The notes: a model not told the origin generated them from the letters alone. A DNA stretch of 64,000 nt from Vandiemenella viatica (GCA_031002005.1 JARYHS010008074.1:275281930-275345929), one strand, 5' to 3'. Positions 32,101 through 45,669 are shown, counted from the first letter of the stretch. Made by a program: numbers and translations.

Positions 32101-34559
32101 CAGTTGATGGATTATTTTACCCTGTAGTATTTTTTTTAATTCTATCTCTTTTCGTCGAGCTTGATATCAAACTTACATGTATGAATATTCATACACAGTA
32201 ATTACTGTAATATTTATCCCTACAAAAATAAATGATTTACTCTGAAATGATACAGAAAGTCATAAAACCTGATATTTTTGCTTTTGATTTCAAAGAGCAG
32301 GCAGAGCTAGAGGTTTTCTAGTGCTATGGAAATTAATAAATGAGACGGTTTCAAAACTACGAGACTAACTATTCCTGCGGCGGTACATGATGTGCTGGAG
32401 CGCCCTACCACCGGTTTATGCTGGACACCTTCACACGAAAGCGTTAATTTTTTAGACTGCCAGTCCCTGACTCAGTAAAAGCAACGAGCGCAAATTGGAT
32501 ACTGATTTTCTGCTAAATGATGGAACCGCGTCCATCCTTGGCATCTGATTTTACACAACAGGGCTTGGTTCACCTACTCACCTCACAGGATTGGTGGCTG
32601 CTCCGCAGGCTATGATAGATGAAGAGTTCGATCTAAATGACTGTATTTAAAGGAATTTCTTTTTTGAAGGTCAAGATGACCAACTGCTACTATTACGGCC
32701 TGCTACCTCCACGTGGTGCGTGTAACAGTTTCCTCGTCAGAGAACATATAGGATGAACAGTAAACTGTGATCTCACAGTAAGCTAGTAGATACATTAGGT
32801 ATTTATCTTGCGACATCAGCAGCAGCAACCCCCTAGAAACTAAACAATTTACTAAACCACTTTTCAAATTCCTCCTTGTATAAAAGAATTTGCAAGGGTA
32901 CATTTAAGTTTTCAACGACTGGCAACTTTTTGGTGACGGAAATGAAGTGTAAAATAATTACATGTAAAATAATACCACCTTAAAGGGTAAATTTACGCAA
33001 CGCTATCAGCAGAACGAAAGTTGCACTATTGTGTTAACTACTTTAAAAAACAAGCTCAGACTTCTCTGTGTGTGTCTAAATGACTGATGTTATCACTTCT
33101 TTGGATAATTTTCAGATACTAAATCCAGTTATTCACTTCCTAATACTTTGAATCCTGAAGTTGTTCGTTTCATAATATGCTTGTCGGTTCTTCAGCGAGA
33201 ATGTACAGAATCTAAAATGACGCACCACATAAGTTTAGCATCATCTTTAGTGTTCCACAGTTGGATCTATTAGCCGAGTTCCTCATTGTCTTTACAGTAG
33301 CGAATGTGGGACAATGTTTTTATGCAACGGTTGGTTTTTGCAGATCACCGTCTTTCCGGAGGCTCGGAGCCAAAGGGAATTACCTTAAAATCCGTTTAGC
33401 CTCGTGACAGGCGTTATGTCAGACCGAGACTATTCGAGTAACTTGTGGTCTGGGATTCCGTTAGCCGCTGGCCACTTTCTCCTCGGATGCCTACGGAGGC
33501 CGCGTTCCTACACACGATTCCAGTCCGCGTGTACACAGACAAGTCTTGCGACATCAGCAGCAGCAAACATCTAGACATATCATATTAAGAAAGTCGTGAC
33601 TTTTTTCCATCCACTTTATGAAGTGAAACTTCTCTAGCAACGTTAGAAGCAAAGCCAAAGAGGAACTGATTAGGTTTCACCTACATCAGATGCTTTCCTA
33701 ACGGCGTCTATCGGTTCTAAACTTATCGTGTATCAAGTGTACTAACCTGATGAATGGTACGCATAAGAATAGCAACGTAAAAGAAACAGACTGCTTGAAA
33801 CTTATCGCAGCGAGCGAACGGAGGTCTGGTTCATATATTTTGAGTATTAGTTTGCAAAATTTGAGGAATAAAAGTTTGTGAGTATCAGAAAAATTTAACA
33901 ACTGTTGAAATGGAACGGTGAAGAACTGTAGTCCGCAAAAATCCCTTTGACCGTAAGTATGTCGTAGCCTTCGGTACCTGTTACTGATCTGAATGCTAAT
34001 CACTAAACAATAAGAATTTCTATAAACAAGTGTGCAAATGATACCAACAAAAATCGATAACTAACTAAATAATAATTTTAAGCACTTGAAAATTAGTGAA
34101 TTAAAAATTAATGTATATATGCTTGTGATTCTAATCAAACGCATTCTGATTCAGTTTAGCCGACGTTTAGCACTTCACACACGCCTTTATTTCGTTTTAA
34201 AAATAAAGTTTTTCTAACAGCATTTAAACAATTTTCTCTTCTAATTAGCAGGTACAATGTAATATCCCACGATTTGATAGTTTCCTTTTTTAAGCATCAG
34301 AGTCTTAATAGAATTAGGCACATGAGACAGTAACTGTCCTGCAGGTCCTCTATAGTCACCGAATGAAAGTAAACAAGTAGAACCATAGTGTCTACACAGA
34401 AGGGAACACGCCGTAGCATTGCACAACCTTTTTTATTTCAAGCCATCGCATATACCCCTTACACATTATGCTTTTAAGACGAGTCAGATCAGAATAGATT
34501 AAATGAACCCTACCAAGAGGCTGGACTGCAACCGTGATCCGTCGACTTTGAAATTACTT
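32101..34559. other. Unassigned AT-rich DNA
   Basis: No recognisable gene. ACATCAGCAGCAGCAAC is repeated at about 32813 and CATCAGCAGCAGCAAAC at about 33550, a short coincidental match. The frame 33698-34003 on the minus strand is not recognisable. Confidence 0.5.
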
Positions 34560-34803
34560 TATTTCTCATATGGCTTTACCCCTCATCGACGTTGAGGTCT
34601 TTAGAGTTTGGAGAAGACTTGATGCAAGGAACGGGAAGGAATTCGGCTATAGCCTTTCTGGAGGAAACATCCCTGAATTCGCTTAGAGCGATTTCGGTAA
34701 ATCATGGAGAACCGAAATCTGTATGGCCAGACGGGGATTCAAACCGGCGTCCACCCGAAAGCAAGGCCATAGCGTTAACGCTCAATCTGCACGCTCTGTG
34801 TGC
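34560..34803 (-). mobile_element. tRNA-derived SINE, diverged (minus strand)
   Basis: ATGGCTTTACCCCTCATCGA, GGAACGGGAAGGAATTCGGC, GACGGGGATTCAAACCGGCG (B-box region) and GGCCATAGCGTTAACGCTC follow the family order. Point changes and small deletions mark it as older than the 31840 copy. Confidence 0.75.
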
Positions 34804-35065
34804 TATTACAAAAACAGAGCGCTTCCACTAAGTCAAAGCAGTCCCCCCCCCCCCCCAGAGTTATGGCAGATTCAAATGCCCGCTAAACAGCGGATAATCT
34901 GCAGCTCCGCCACAACACAAAGGCGGCCTGTTCCGCCGGGGGTGTTTTAAACGCACCCTTGAGAGCTACGCAGACAGAAGGCTTTGCTGGTAGCATATTT
35001 CTTGAGCGCAATAAAATGGAGTCCCGTCTCCCGTACCTCAAACCTAAGTGAATTAAATTAGGAAT

Positions 35066-35228
35066 TGTTGGCTGAGCAGGTTACCGGTTCCATTCCTGCT
35101 CGGGGCACCAACCATTTTCAGAAATCAATGCAGATACCGTTGCTCCAATAGGCATTGGCAGGATTCCTCCATAGCCCTTTCCCGCTTTTAATAACCTCGA
35201 CGCACACGAGGAGTAAAGCACTAAGAAA
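35066..35228 (+). mobile_element. tRNA-derived SINE, partial (plus strand)
   Basis: A shortened head with B-box-like GGTTCCATTCCTGC, the body TAGCCCTTTCCCGCTTTTAA and tail-proximal CGACGCACACGAGGAGTAAA match the family. About 80 bp is missing from head and body. Confidence 0.6.
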
Positions 35229-37940
35229 AAATCCTCCATAACGGATTTGCTCGACTTCTTACCGTTTGTTAACAGAGTCTGTAACGCTCTATTTAACAAA
35301 CTTAATGTTGCTTTAATTTAAGATTCTTGCGCCATCTTGTCCTTCCAATCAGCGATGCGTCATAACTCAGCCGTTAGGCGACTTCGAAAAATCATCACGC
35401 ATTACAAATACTGATTCAATGTAAGAAGAAAGTGAAACCAACTTCGCACCCAAAAATACTAATATCTTATTTTCAGCAATAATGGAGTAGGAAGAAGTGC
35501 CATGAGGTGATATTTATATGCAATTTAAGATAAACTAAACCCATCACTCACCAATGAAGAGAGGGGGGCAGCAACAAAAAACACACACGCACACTCCACA
35601 AACAAAAAGAACAGTATATCTGGCCATGTTGTTTTTCGAGAAAATAGAAATATGTGACTGAACTCGTGCAAGCCACATGTAGAACGGTTTTGACAGTTGG
35701 AGGTAATACGGGAGCGACATTAATTTCTTTATCGAAATTAATATTTCCAATGAAAATAAGAAAAATGGACATGTAAAATGGATTTTTTTAGAAAATAAAG
35801 GAAAAAAAATAATTAACCAAATATATATTAAATACATAGCCTGTATTTCAACTACAGAGCAACGCATTACTCACGACCACTGCCAGGAGCGCTGTGTCAC
35901 AGAAAAATTAGGTTCAGATTTTGTGGAGAAATTATGATTAGGTCGTCATTAAAGGTAAATGTTTTCTGCACAGCCTTAACGTCAGGCTGACAGATGTCTG
36001 CTGCCGACCGTATTGTCAATCTCTGTGGTGTGTGTAAACAGCGTCATATTAGTTGCAGTCCCTAATCTAATTAAACCGCCTTGTGTGGCATCTGCAGACA
36101 TGGCTTTCCCTTCCACGCGATTAAAAGCAATGAAGTTCGAACGGGTGCTTTATTTTACGGTGCACGATTCGCCCTTGTCATAGAATAAGCCCCTTCCCTT
36201 TTGAGCTTTTGTAACATCCTGCAGAGAGATAAGGTCATTCAGATTCAAGATTCGAGACGATACTTACTAACGGCGGAAAGTTTGTTGTAGCTTGCATCAT
36301 GATATTTCTTTGGGACATTCACCTATGCCCACATCTTACGGTGCGCATGTTACCCGTGAGATTTAAACCTGCAGTGTTCGTACATTATGATTGTGAATGA
36401 ACACACGCATAATAATTGCTTTCCACAGTATCAATGACAGGTTAAGAGCTCTCGTTTTCTCTAATAAGCTAATACACAAATTACTGTTTCTCGGATTGAG
36501 TATAGATGTGTAGTAACCATTTTAAAGTAAGATTGTAGGGGAAGTACTGTGTGTCATATGAGACATACAGTCAACCTCTACTGTGGAGGTTCCTACTAAT
36601 AACAACGCTGACAGAGAGAGGGAGGGTGACTAATTGTGCAGATGGTTGTTCTTGTGGGAACTGATTCTGTTTTGAAAGTCCTGGGTAATGATTTAAAGAA
36701 GATAAGCAAGTTAGCTTCGAATTCACGCGCTAAAAAGAAAAAATCTGGTAATATTTTCGCCACTGTTGAGGCTTGAGAAGATTACAAATTAAGCTTTATG
36801 CCCGCTATATTCTGTGGTATTACAGGCGCAGGTAATTTCAGAACACAGTCTAAATGTGCTATAATCACGACATCCACTTCAATGAAATGCGTTGTGCAGG
36901 GGAACTGAACGTGAACTCAATGGCTCCGCAACCTCCGGCCAAAGGTTACACTGGCTGCCACCACTGCTTGGATAGCCAAAAACTTTCATGTTTATTTTAT
37001 TTTATTGGCACAGGAATCGTAAATGTGACGGCAGCTAAAAAGAAATTGTTGAGGAAGTAACTGCACACAAATAGGAAGGGCAAAAATAAATTATAACGAA
37101 AAACAGATCTATGCAACGTTCATTTAAATTTGCATGTTCCTATTTGTTTATTTGCATCTATTAAATGCATAAATTCCTGTAAGGAGCAGAGCAGCTGAGG
37201 TTAAGATCTATTCTCTACAGCAGTTACTAGAAACTGATCACAAAAAAATTGACAAGATAAAAACAGTAAAGATTAATAAAGACAACACAAGTTTACATGA
37301 AATGTAAGAAATCGCCAATTATATCAAATAAATAGTTTTTTTTTAATCGTGCTTTCCTTATAAACTTTTTTGTACAAAAATTTTCATCATTTTTGACAGG
37401 CTTTGTGGACGTAATTTCAAGTAGCACAAAAACGAAGAGCACGATAAAAAACAATATAATACCAGGCAGAGATGAGACGCTTATATTCTCACCGCGAGTC
37501 TGCTTTAATCACTGTGTATTCTGTTAGCTCCCATTCCCCGTTGTGGAATAAGTAGTGGAAAAACAAAGGTAGAGCGAGAAATACTATCCAGAAAGGCATT
37601 TTTTTATCATAACTTATGAGATGGTTTGTAGTATGCACTTTAAAGAAATTTTAAGTAGCCCTAGTGTCGGTATAAATCAATAATAGCACTCGAAACTATC
37701 GTGACCCCTGTTACTGGGCTTGGGATCTATTTGGAGCTATAAATTACTAGTGCTCTTCAATGAAGAGATCACAGTCGGATTTGTGAATCAGAGGATATTT
37801 CCTTTAAATTAAATATACGACAGTTTTGTTTCTGAATATGGAATTTGGCCGATTAAGTCACACAGCCAGCTCAAATATATTTAGTTTATATTATTATATA
37901 TGTTGGATTATTTCAATGTGTTTGTGACTCAGATTGAGGA
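35229..37940. other. Unassigned AT-rich DNA
   Basis: No gene or repeat recognised. The minus-strand frames at 35544-35867 are low-complexity and hydrophobic. Confidence 0.5.
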
Positions 37941-37949
37941 ACACCACTG

Positions 37950-38062
37950 GACAAACAATGCCATGCCACCCATGCCCTTACCCGGACTCAAACCAGACCC
38001 TCCTCACGCGGAGATACAGCGAGAGCCCTCATGCTAATGAGGCTGCCATGCGGATCGTCCAT
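37950..38062 (-). mobile_element. Possible tRNA-like SINE head (minus strand)
   Basis: On the minus strand CATGAGGGCTCTCGCTGT is followed about 30 bases later by GGTTTGAGTCCGGGTAAGGG, an A-box/B-box arrangement like a tRNA promoter. No tail is visible and it does not match the main SINE family closely. Confidence 0.3.
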
Positions 38063-39643
38063 TCAGCCTGCCTGAAATGAGAGAATCAAGATTCGATCTG
38101 TAAAGAGGACGGGAGCCTAAACCTGACCACGTAACCTCTGTATTACAGTTGAAACACTGAAAGCGAATTTAAGCTATACCTCCGGAAGTCGCAAATTTCG
38201 GATCTTAATGTCTAGTAGAAAGGTTAATATAGCCCCAGTACTTCATTAAAATCAAATTTCTAATCTCGAATGCGTATATCATGCGGTGTGTGTATACTAC
38301 AGAAACAAAATGATCGCAAATGCTTAAGAAAGAAGCAGAATCCACAGTAACAGAAAATTTCTTACTAATATTATCTGCATAGCAAAAGTCGGATTGATAT
38401 TAATTTTTCTTCGTTATTACAACCGAATATGCTCTGTCTAGGTATATTTACGATGACTAATATCGCTTGAATCAAAATAAGGTTCGCAACTTTAACACAC
38501 TGACTCGGATATACTGCTGCTTGAATTAGCAACTGCCCTAATTATTAATATCTGCAACTCGCGGCAGCAATTTTGAACATAACTTTACTTAAAATTAATA
38601 TATGCTGCGCGCTATCTTGTAGAACTGGATTTAATCTGAAACGGTAGATCCAACACTACTGCCGGTACAACATTGTAAAATTGCGTCAGAGTTTTATACA
38701 GATATTAATCATCTTGTTATGGTTCTAAATAATTTCAGTAATGTTCACGAATAATGCATCAATCAGTTTTAAATTTTCTGTGTGTGAATTAGGGTTCAAG
38801 TTGATTTTGTATGAATATTCACGCTGTAGAAAATTCCCTTTTAATTAACTTTTTTGTTTTTTTATTCTGATCATCTCCTCGAACATAAATTTCCTTATTA
38901 AGGAGCCAGGCACACAAAGTCTGCAACTTTAACACCAACTCGCGTCGAAGTTCTGAACTTTCGAACTCAAATCTTGAGGCTCGGGAACTTTATCACAGCG
39001 GAAGTTTTGGCCCATTCTATGAAATCAGTCATGAGCGATAAAGCAGCATAAAACTAATGTTTTAGTTTGTACAATCGGATTTAGCTTGAAGGTATTATGA
39101 CAAGCGCAAATACGAGCATTAAGTTAAATTATCCGTGTTGTGTCAAAACTATACTGTTACAACAGATTTTTGTTTCGGAATTTAAAATGCATCTAAAACA
39201 GTAATATTTCATTCAAGTTTGTTCCTTGTAACACAGAAACCAACAATTCAAAACATATTAATACTTTATTTATCTAGCTTTCCCATTACCTGCAGCTAAG
39301 TTTATGACGGAAGTTATGTTTTATGAGTTTTTCAGTTCTTCGTAATAATAGAATCGAGTGATATCCACGATTGAGAGAAAAATAATACGCCTTAAACATT
39401 TCGCGGAGGATCACTTTCTCCTTTAATTGTGATTTTCTTAATTTTTTTGCATGTAGTTCGGTGTTAAACAGTTTCTGGTACAGATAAAACTATATTAACC
39501 ACGAAAATCGGTATATTTTATTGTTGTTAAAGAGAAAACAGCAAGATTGACCCCTATCAGAAAGACCACTTTGCATTTATGAGACATGAACAAACGAAGC
39601 AAACCTGGCTTTAAGAATATTAGTTGTAAACAGATTAAGAAAA
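38063..39643. other. Unassigned AT-rich DNA up to the gap
   Basis: Nothing recognisable. Confidence 0.5.
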
Positions 39644-40643
39644 NNNNNNNNNNNNNNNNNNNNNNNNNNNNNNNNNNNNNNNNNNNNNNNNNNNNNNNNN
39701 NNNNNNNNNNNNNNNNNNNNNNNNNNNNNNNNNNNNNNNNNNNNNNNNNNNNNNNNNNNNNNNNNNNNNNNNNNNNNNNNNNNNNNNNNNNNNNNNNNNN
39801 NNNNNNNNNNNNNNNNNNNNNNNNNNNNNNNNNNNNNNNNNNNNNNNNNNNNNNNNNNNNNNNNNNNNNNNNNNNNNNNNNNNNNNNNNNNNNNNNNNNN
39901 NNNNNNNNNNNNNNNNNNNNNNNNNNNNNNNNNNNNNNNNNNNNNNNNNNNNNNNNNNNNNNNNNNNNNNNNNNNNNNNNNNNNNNNNNNNNNNNNNNNN
40001 NNNNNNNNNNNNNNNNNNNNNNNNNNNNNNNNNNNNNNNNNNNNNNNNNNNNNNNNNNNNNNNNNNNNNNNNNNNNNNNNNNNNNNNNNNNNNNNNNNNN
40101 NNNNNNNNNNNNNNNNNNNNNNNNNNNNNNNNNNNNNNNNNNNNNNNNNNNNNNNNNNNNNNNNNNNNNNNNNNNNNNNNNNNNNNNNNNNNNNNNNNNN
40201 NNNNNNNNNNNNNNNNNNNNNNNNNNNNNNNNNNNNNNNNNNNNNNNNNNNNNNNNNNNNNNNNNNNNNNNNNNNNNNNNNNNNNNNNNNNNNNNNNNNN
40301 NNNNNNNNNNNNNNNNNNNNNNNNNNNNNNNNNNNNNNNNNNNNNNNNNNNNNNNNNNNNNNNNNNNNNNNNNNNNNNNNNNNNNNNNNNNNNNNNNNNN
40401 NNNNNNNNNNNNNNNNNNNNNNNNNNNNNNNNNNNNNNNNNNNNNNNNNNNNNNNNNNNNNNNNNNNNNNNNNNNNNNNNNNNNNNNNNNNNNNNNNNNN
40501 NNNNNNNNNNNNNNNNNNNNNNNNNNNNNNNNNNNNNNNNNNNNNNNNNNNNNNNNNNNNNNNNNNNNNNNNNNNNNNNNNNNNNNNNNNNNNNNNNNNN
40601 NNNNNNNNNNNNNNNNNNNNNNNNNNNNNNNNNNNNNNNNNNN
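39644..40643. other. Assembly gap of exactly 1000 N
   Basis: The round number suggests a placeholder and not a measured distance. Any open frame across it is meaningless, and features on either side may not be true neighbours at this spacing. Confidence 0.98.
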
Positions 40644-40671
40644 CTTTTGCTTCTCTGGATTTAGCCATATT

Positions 40672-40777
40672 AATTTATTAAAAAACTGACATTTCAGCCA
40701 GTTTGCTGTGGCTCTCTTGAGAGGAGTCTGTTGCAAGCCACAGCAACATGAGTGAACTGTCAGTTTTTAATAAATCA
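40672..40777. repeat. Foldback repeat beside the gap
   Basis: Left arm ATTTATTAAAAAACTGACAT...TTGCTGTGGCT (about 40673-40714) pairs with GCCACAGCAA...CTGTCAGTTTTTAATAAAT (40737-40775). The stem is about 38 bp with a few mismatches; the loop includes CTCTCTTGAGAG, itself self-complementary. It may be a small MITE. Confidence 0.75.
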
Positions 40778-40779
40778 AG

Positions 40780-42332
40780 ATGCTCCACCTGGAGAACCAA
40801 TAGAATACAGATGATTATCAAGTGAGTTATTCAAAACTAGGATCCGTAATTTTAAAGGCGAGCGTATTATCCACGGGGTCTTTGGACAGCTTGATCGTAC
40901 TGACGATCACTGGAAAGATAAACTTATCAAAGAAAGGCAATGGTAAAAACTGCAAACAATTTAAAATTCAAAAAGTCTGAGTGAAAAAAAAATCGTTTTG
41001 GGGTAAAGACTGCCCTTTAGCAAAAGAGAAAGGTGTGTTACCAGGAATATAAAAGTAATTTGATGGGAGATCTAAACAGAAATGTGACAGGAATCTGAAT
41101 GTTTCATTTTATATTAGAAAGAAGTTGTTAACATCATCATTGATGTTAATACGAAACGCTCAAATATATATTTACACTGTGGAAGTTGGTGTGTGCACAA
41201 TCATTGACCTTACCTTGAGGCATTTTCTTTCTCACTTGAATTTCTGTTTTTACCAGATATTTCTGACTTCCTTGTGTTAGCCTAGTTCATTCTCATTGTT
41301 GAGAGAGCATTAAGCACACTATGATTTTTATGACAACATTTACCTTCAGGTATCAATGATGCCAGTAAATTAAAATATCTGAAATAACAGACAGCTTAAT
41401 TAGTTTAATGTGGTGAAGTGCAATACTAACTTTGGAAACTACTAGGCATTATACGAGTATAAACTACACCAGCATTTTCTCACTGTTTTACGCATGTAGT
41501 GCGTGTAGAAACATTTTACCTTTTTTTCTAGTGCTAAATAATATCACATGAATAAAATCACAATTCCATGGAGTTGAAGGCTACAGATAAGATCTGTAGA
41601 AGATAACAAATAGAAATTTTTCTTCTTATAACAAAACAATGCAATTAATGGCACTTATCCATTCAGATTACATAAACTTCACAGTGAGGTAAGTATGGGT
41701 AGACACTACGATAATCTCCCATGATTACTCAGAAACATAATTTTTATTTTGTATGAACTGTCCATAAACTGAATTAGTAGTAATTATTTTCATTGACACT
41801 ATTTACCTGGGGATAGTCCTAATAATTGTTAATGACCACTTGTTATTGATTACTGATCATCTCTGATGTATCAGTGTCTGTTACTTAATGAGTGTGCTTT
41901 TCCCTATTTTATAATATATGTTTTTTTATTTGTTAATTGTAATCTGGTTACTGAAATTGGCCAGAAAAGGCAGACAAATTAATGAGGAAAGTCACAGAAG
42001 TGATTTCATTATAGTTTGTTAGTCTCCTATACAAGCAATTACATTTGACACCATATTGTATTTCCTCACATTGCAAGAATTACTACTAATATCAAGGATA
42101 AAAAATGAAATGTAATTTCATACTAAAGAGCTGTGTGGCTAGTACAGGTGCTTAGTTTTGTGCTGTTGGTCTAGGGCCGACATCACTCTCCACACAACGG
42201 TTTGGTTAATTTTATACTAATGATCACATGCTGGTACCAATCCTGACTGGATGGTAACCTAAATTTAATTTGTTTGTGTTTATGGTTTAATGTGACCTAT
42301 ACCACAATAATAGTAACACATAGGGCATGGAA
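40780..42332. other. Unassigned AT-rich DNA
   Basis: No gene recognised between the foldback repeat and the second RTE copy. Confidence 0.5.
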
Positions 42333-44606
42333 GGAGTATAAAGGTTTGGGAAAGACTATATTAGCCTCTACCAGTGAAATGTTATCCTTTCCTTCACGTG
42401 GTGCACTCTACTTGCATAGATGAGGCAATGGTGACTATGTCACTCACTTCTTCTTGACAACCTCTTGAAAGGAGGGTGTAAGAGCAGGGAGTGGAACATG
42501 GCGCCCTTATTGCCTTGTAATTGGAAACAGCCCTAAAGGAGCACAAATCAGAAATAATCAATGGCACGGGAATAACAGAAGGCAACAGGAAGACACTGCA
42601 TTAAAGATACAAAACCTAATTCAAGATTACCTTTCTCAGATTACATATAAAAATGGTTTTTTCCATGGTAAAACAGTCCCACAATCAGATCTCGGGGTGG
42701 GAACTGCTCAGGGAGGTGTCATGAGAGTGGATAGAAACATTCTATGAGTCAGAGTGTGGAATATTAGAAGCCTGAACAGGGCAGGTAGATTAGGAAACTT
42801 AAGTTGTTCCATCTCCCATTTTAAGTTGGATGTTATTGGGATAAGTGAAATTAAATGGAAGGATTCACAAGATTTCTCTTCTGGGTACATAAAATAACTA
42901 ACAAACAAGCTCTCAGTGAAGTTGCTGGAGAGGGACTAATAATGAAGAAGAGTAGGGACACAGATTAGTTGTTATGACCAGTTTAGTGACAGGTGTTTTT
43001 TTTTTTTTTTACTAAGACTGCACCAACAGTAGTAAAAGTATATATACCATCACCAGAAGATGATGAAGAAATAAATAAAATATATCATGAACTTAAAGAA
43101 TTAATCAATTATTTGAAGGGGAGGATAATGATAATGAGAGATTTGAATGGAGTAGTGGGAAAAGGAAAATTGGGAATATTGTGGTAGTTTTGGTTTAAGA
43201 GAAATAAATGAGTGAGGGAGAATAGGTTTACAATTTTGTGAACAATGTAAAGTCATCGTAGCGAATTTACCGTTTAAGAATCATACATGAAGGATATACA
43301 CCTGAAAGTGTCTAGGTGACAAAGGTAAATACCAGCTAGATTCAGGAATCAGGTTCTAGATTGCAAGCAACCCAGGAGCTGACATATACTTTGACCGCAA
43401 TCTGATAGTAATGAAGTGCAGGATGAAATTCAAAAGAAATAGAAGCAGCATATGCATTACACACCGGAAGTGAACAAATTGGAACAATCTAACTTGAGAG
43501 AAAAATTTGTAAGGACGATAGATGTGGGTCGAAGAAATAATTCTGAACAAGAGTTTAACTGAGGTTGAATGGAATGCAGCAAAGAAAGAACTAATCAAAG
43601 CTAGGGAAAAACCACTAGGCAAAAAAAAAAAGGACAGCATGAAAACTTTGGATTACAGAAAATGCTCAGGATGAAGCAGGAAGAGGGTGTTACATATACT
43701 TTTAAAATGATTTAAACACAATATTCAAGAAAAGTGATATGTATCAAGAAGTAGACGAGGATATGGTTGCTGGTAAAGTAGGTGTGATCTAAAGGAAGAA
43801 GAACAAATAAAATTTTGGAGAAATGAAGAAAAGATGTATAAACATTACAGCTGCTTATGGGAAACCTCTTTTAAGTTAATAAGATACACCTAACCAATGA
43901 AACGAATAAATAGAGTAATTGATGATGGGGATGGTTTGAACAATAGTCTTCTGGAAAAAGAAGTTGATGTCAACATTGATGACTTAGAAGATTTAGTTTT
44001 TAGGACACAGTTTTAGTGCTTTGAAAGATTTGGAATCCTATAAGATGGTTGGAATTGATGAGATTCCTGCAGAACTTCTGAAATTCATAGGGGAAGAAGG
44101 AATTATTTAAACTGATGTAAAACAGTAGTGGTGAAAAGTCTTGAAAAAGAGAAATCTTTTAGTTTAAAATATTGATCTACGACTAAGAAAGAACTTTTAA
44201 AAATCTGTGTGATGAGCATGGACTTGAGTAACATTAGAAAGAAGGAACATTGAAGGATTTTAAATGTGATGCTGTAGAAGGATGCTGAAATTAAGTGCAC
44301 AGATTAGGAAAGTGTTTTGGAAATGATGGTGAATAAAAAAAGTGTGGAAGAGTTGTACAGAAAGAAGAGTCAGGATGGTGGGTCACATTTTGTGACATGT
44401 GGGATTGGATAATTTGTTAGTGGAAGGAACAGTCAAAGGTAAGAACTATAGAGGAGGACAGATATTAGAATATATGATGCAGAAAGTTGAAGATGTAGTT
44501 TGTAAGAAAAATGTTTGGATGAAGAGGTTTGTGCAAGATAGAACGAAATGGAGGATTGCATCAAACTAGTTGAGATACTGATGGCAGCAAAAAAAAAAAA
44601 AAAAAA
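42333..44606 (+). mobile_element. Decayed RTE LINE, second copy
   Basis: Starts GGAGTATAAAGGTTTGGG, aligned with base 11560 of the first copy, and ends GATGGCAGC plus an 18-base A run. It follows the first copy in order: 5' region (CTTCACGTGGTGCACTC), endonuclease (42720-43420), linker (43450-43870) and RT fingers (about 43920-44110), then jumps to the C-terminal region (44120-44580). About 1 kb is missing in all, including the RT palm with FADD. Every frame is broken. Flanks TAGGGCATGG and TAGGTGATCTG are at best a degraded target duplication. This copy is much older than that at 11560. Confidence 0.85.
42993..43187 (+). pseudogene. RTE endonuclease remnant
   Basis: KTAPTVVKVYIPSPEDDEEI and IYHELKELINYLKGRIMIMR match residues about 130-180 of the endonuclease at 11901-12791. 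The catalytic GDWNA is changed to RDLNG, so the catalytic Asp is moved out of its motif. Flanking parts of the domain are in other frames with stops. Confidence 0.7.
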
Positions 44607-45105
44607 GTAGGTGATCTGAAATATTATGGTTTATAGTTAATTACTACATAGCCATTCTTCCCATTTAGAAATTATTATTATTTCTTGCTCCATTCCCAAG
44701 TTGTGTTGAATCATAAGGTATTTCATGGATTTGAAGCAAGAAAATAAGATTTCAGAGTTTGAAAACTCTGTTCGAATGGCTGCGATAGTTTTTGAGTGAT
44801 GTCATTTCAAACTTTTCAGACACAGGCAGCTTGCTTACAGATTTTTCCTCTGTTGATGATCATCCATTAAATTAGTGGCCTGATTTGAAGAACAAAATTG
44901 TACCAGCTAGTGAAAATTACATAATTCTTTAATACTTTGTAGAATATCATCAAAAATTACAACATCCTGGAATGAACCTGTCTTTTTTACTGGTGTTCAA
45001 AATAGACGAGATTTATTGTTAACCTGAAATGAAGGAAAAAGAAATTTGCACTGCGTTTAAACATTTGTGTAAGATAGAGATATCACATTCATGAAATTAG
45101 TCTTC
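44607..45105. other. Unassigned AT-rich DNA
   Basis: Nothing recognisable. Confidence 0.5.
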
Positions 45106-45400
45106 TTCTCGTGTCGATGACAGCATCAAATATGTGGTAGTTTCTGCCAATGCGATGGCTTTGTCAGTAGCTGATTGAAGGTCAAATTGAGATACATTTA
45201 TTCTAATATGTGGACAAGACAGCAGATGTACCATGGTTTCTCTCTCCCCGCACAGACATGTGGTATCTGGCTGTTCTACCAGGTATCCCCAAGTGGCAAG
45301 TGTATCTTTGCAGCGGCCAACTCCAACTCGAAGCCTGTTTAGCGACTTCCATATGGGCCATGGTTGTTCAGACCCAGGTGGTAGGTGCCCCCACGAGCGG
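45106..45400 (-). pseudogene. LINE RT C-terminal fragment, related to the one at 15372
   Basis: On the minus strand WPIWKSLNRLRVGVGRCKDT and ATWGYLVEQPDTTCLCGE align with WKALNRLRTEVSRCK...WGYTNDNDLCECGE at 15372-15665, including the CxCG start of the zinc knuckle; the final HLL..C part is frameshifted. The DNA toward 45106 would be the 3' end. Clearly dead. Confidence 0.6.
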
Positions 45401-45669
45401 CATTAAGATTGAAACGTCCGGCGTTCCCTGGGAAAAGAAGGCAAATTGCCTCTGGCAAAACCTTGCACCACGATGACAGCATCTACAGCTTCTCATGAAA
45501 TTAGTATGATAGCCAGACTAGAGGATCCACCTGCCCACAGCACAGGTGAAAATGTAGACATAAACAGCACCAAAGACATTTCCCATACTAAGAAAAATGT
45601 GGACAGGATACATGAGCTAGCAATGACAGGCATATAAGGGCATTCCATAATCACATAATGACACAGTAC
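45401..45669. other. Unassigned DNA
   Basis: Nothing recognisable before the hAT-like end. Confidence 0.45.

Noticed and set aside
34845..34857. Long C and G homopolymers (23170-23190, 29130-29146, 34845-34857, 47509-47518, 47690-47700) as functional elements
   Set aside because: Simple low-complexity runs, some inside MITEs; their lengths are unreliable in long-read assemblies.
39495..40736. Long open frames across 39495-40736
   Set aside because: They consist of unknown residues read through the 1000-N gap.
42321..44622. Target duplication of the old RTE copy (TAGGGCATGG and TAGGTGATCTG)
   Set aside because: Only about six of ten bases agree; too weak to claim.
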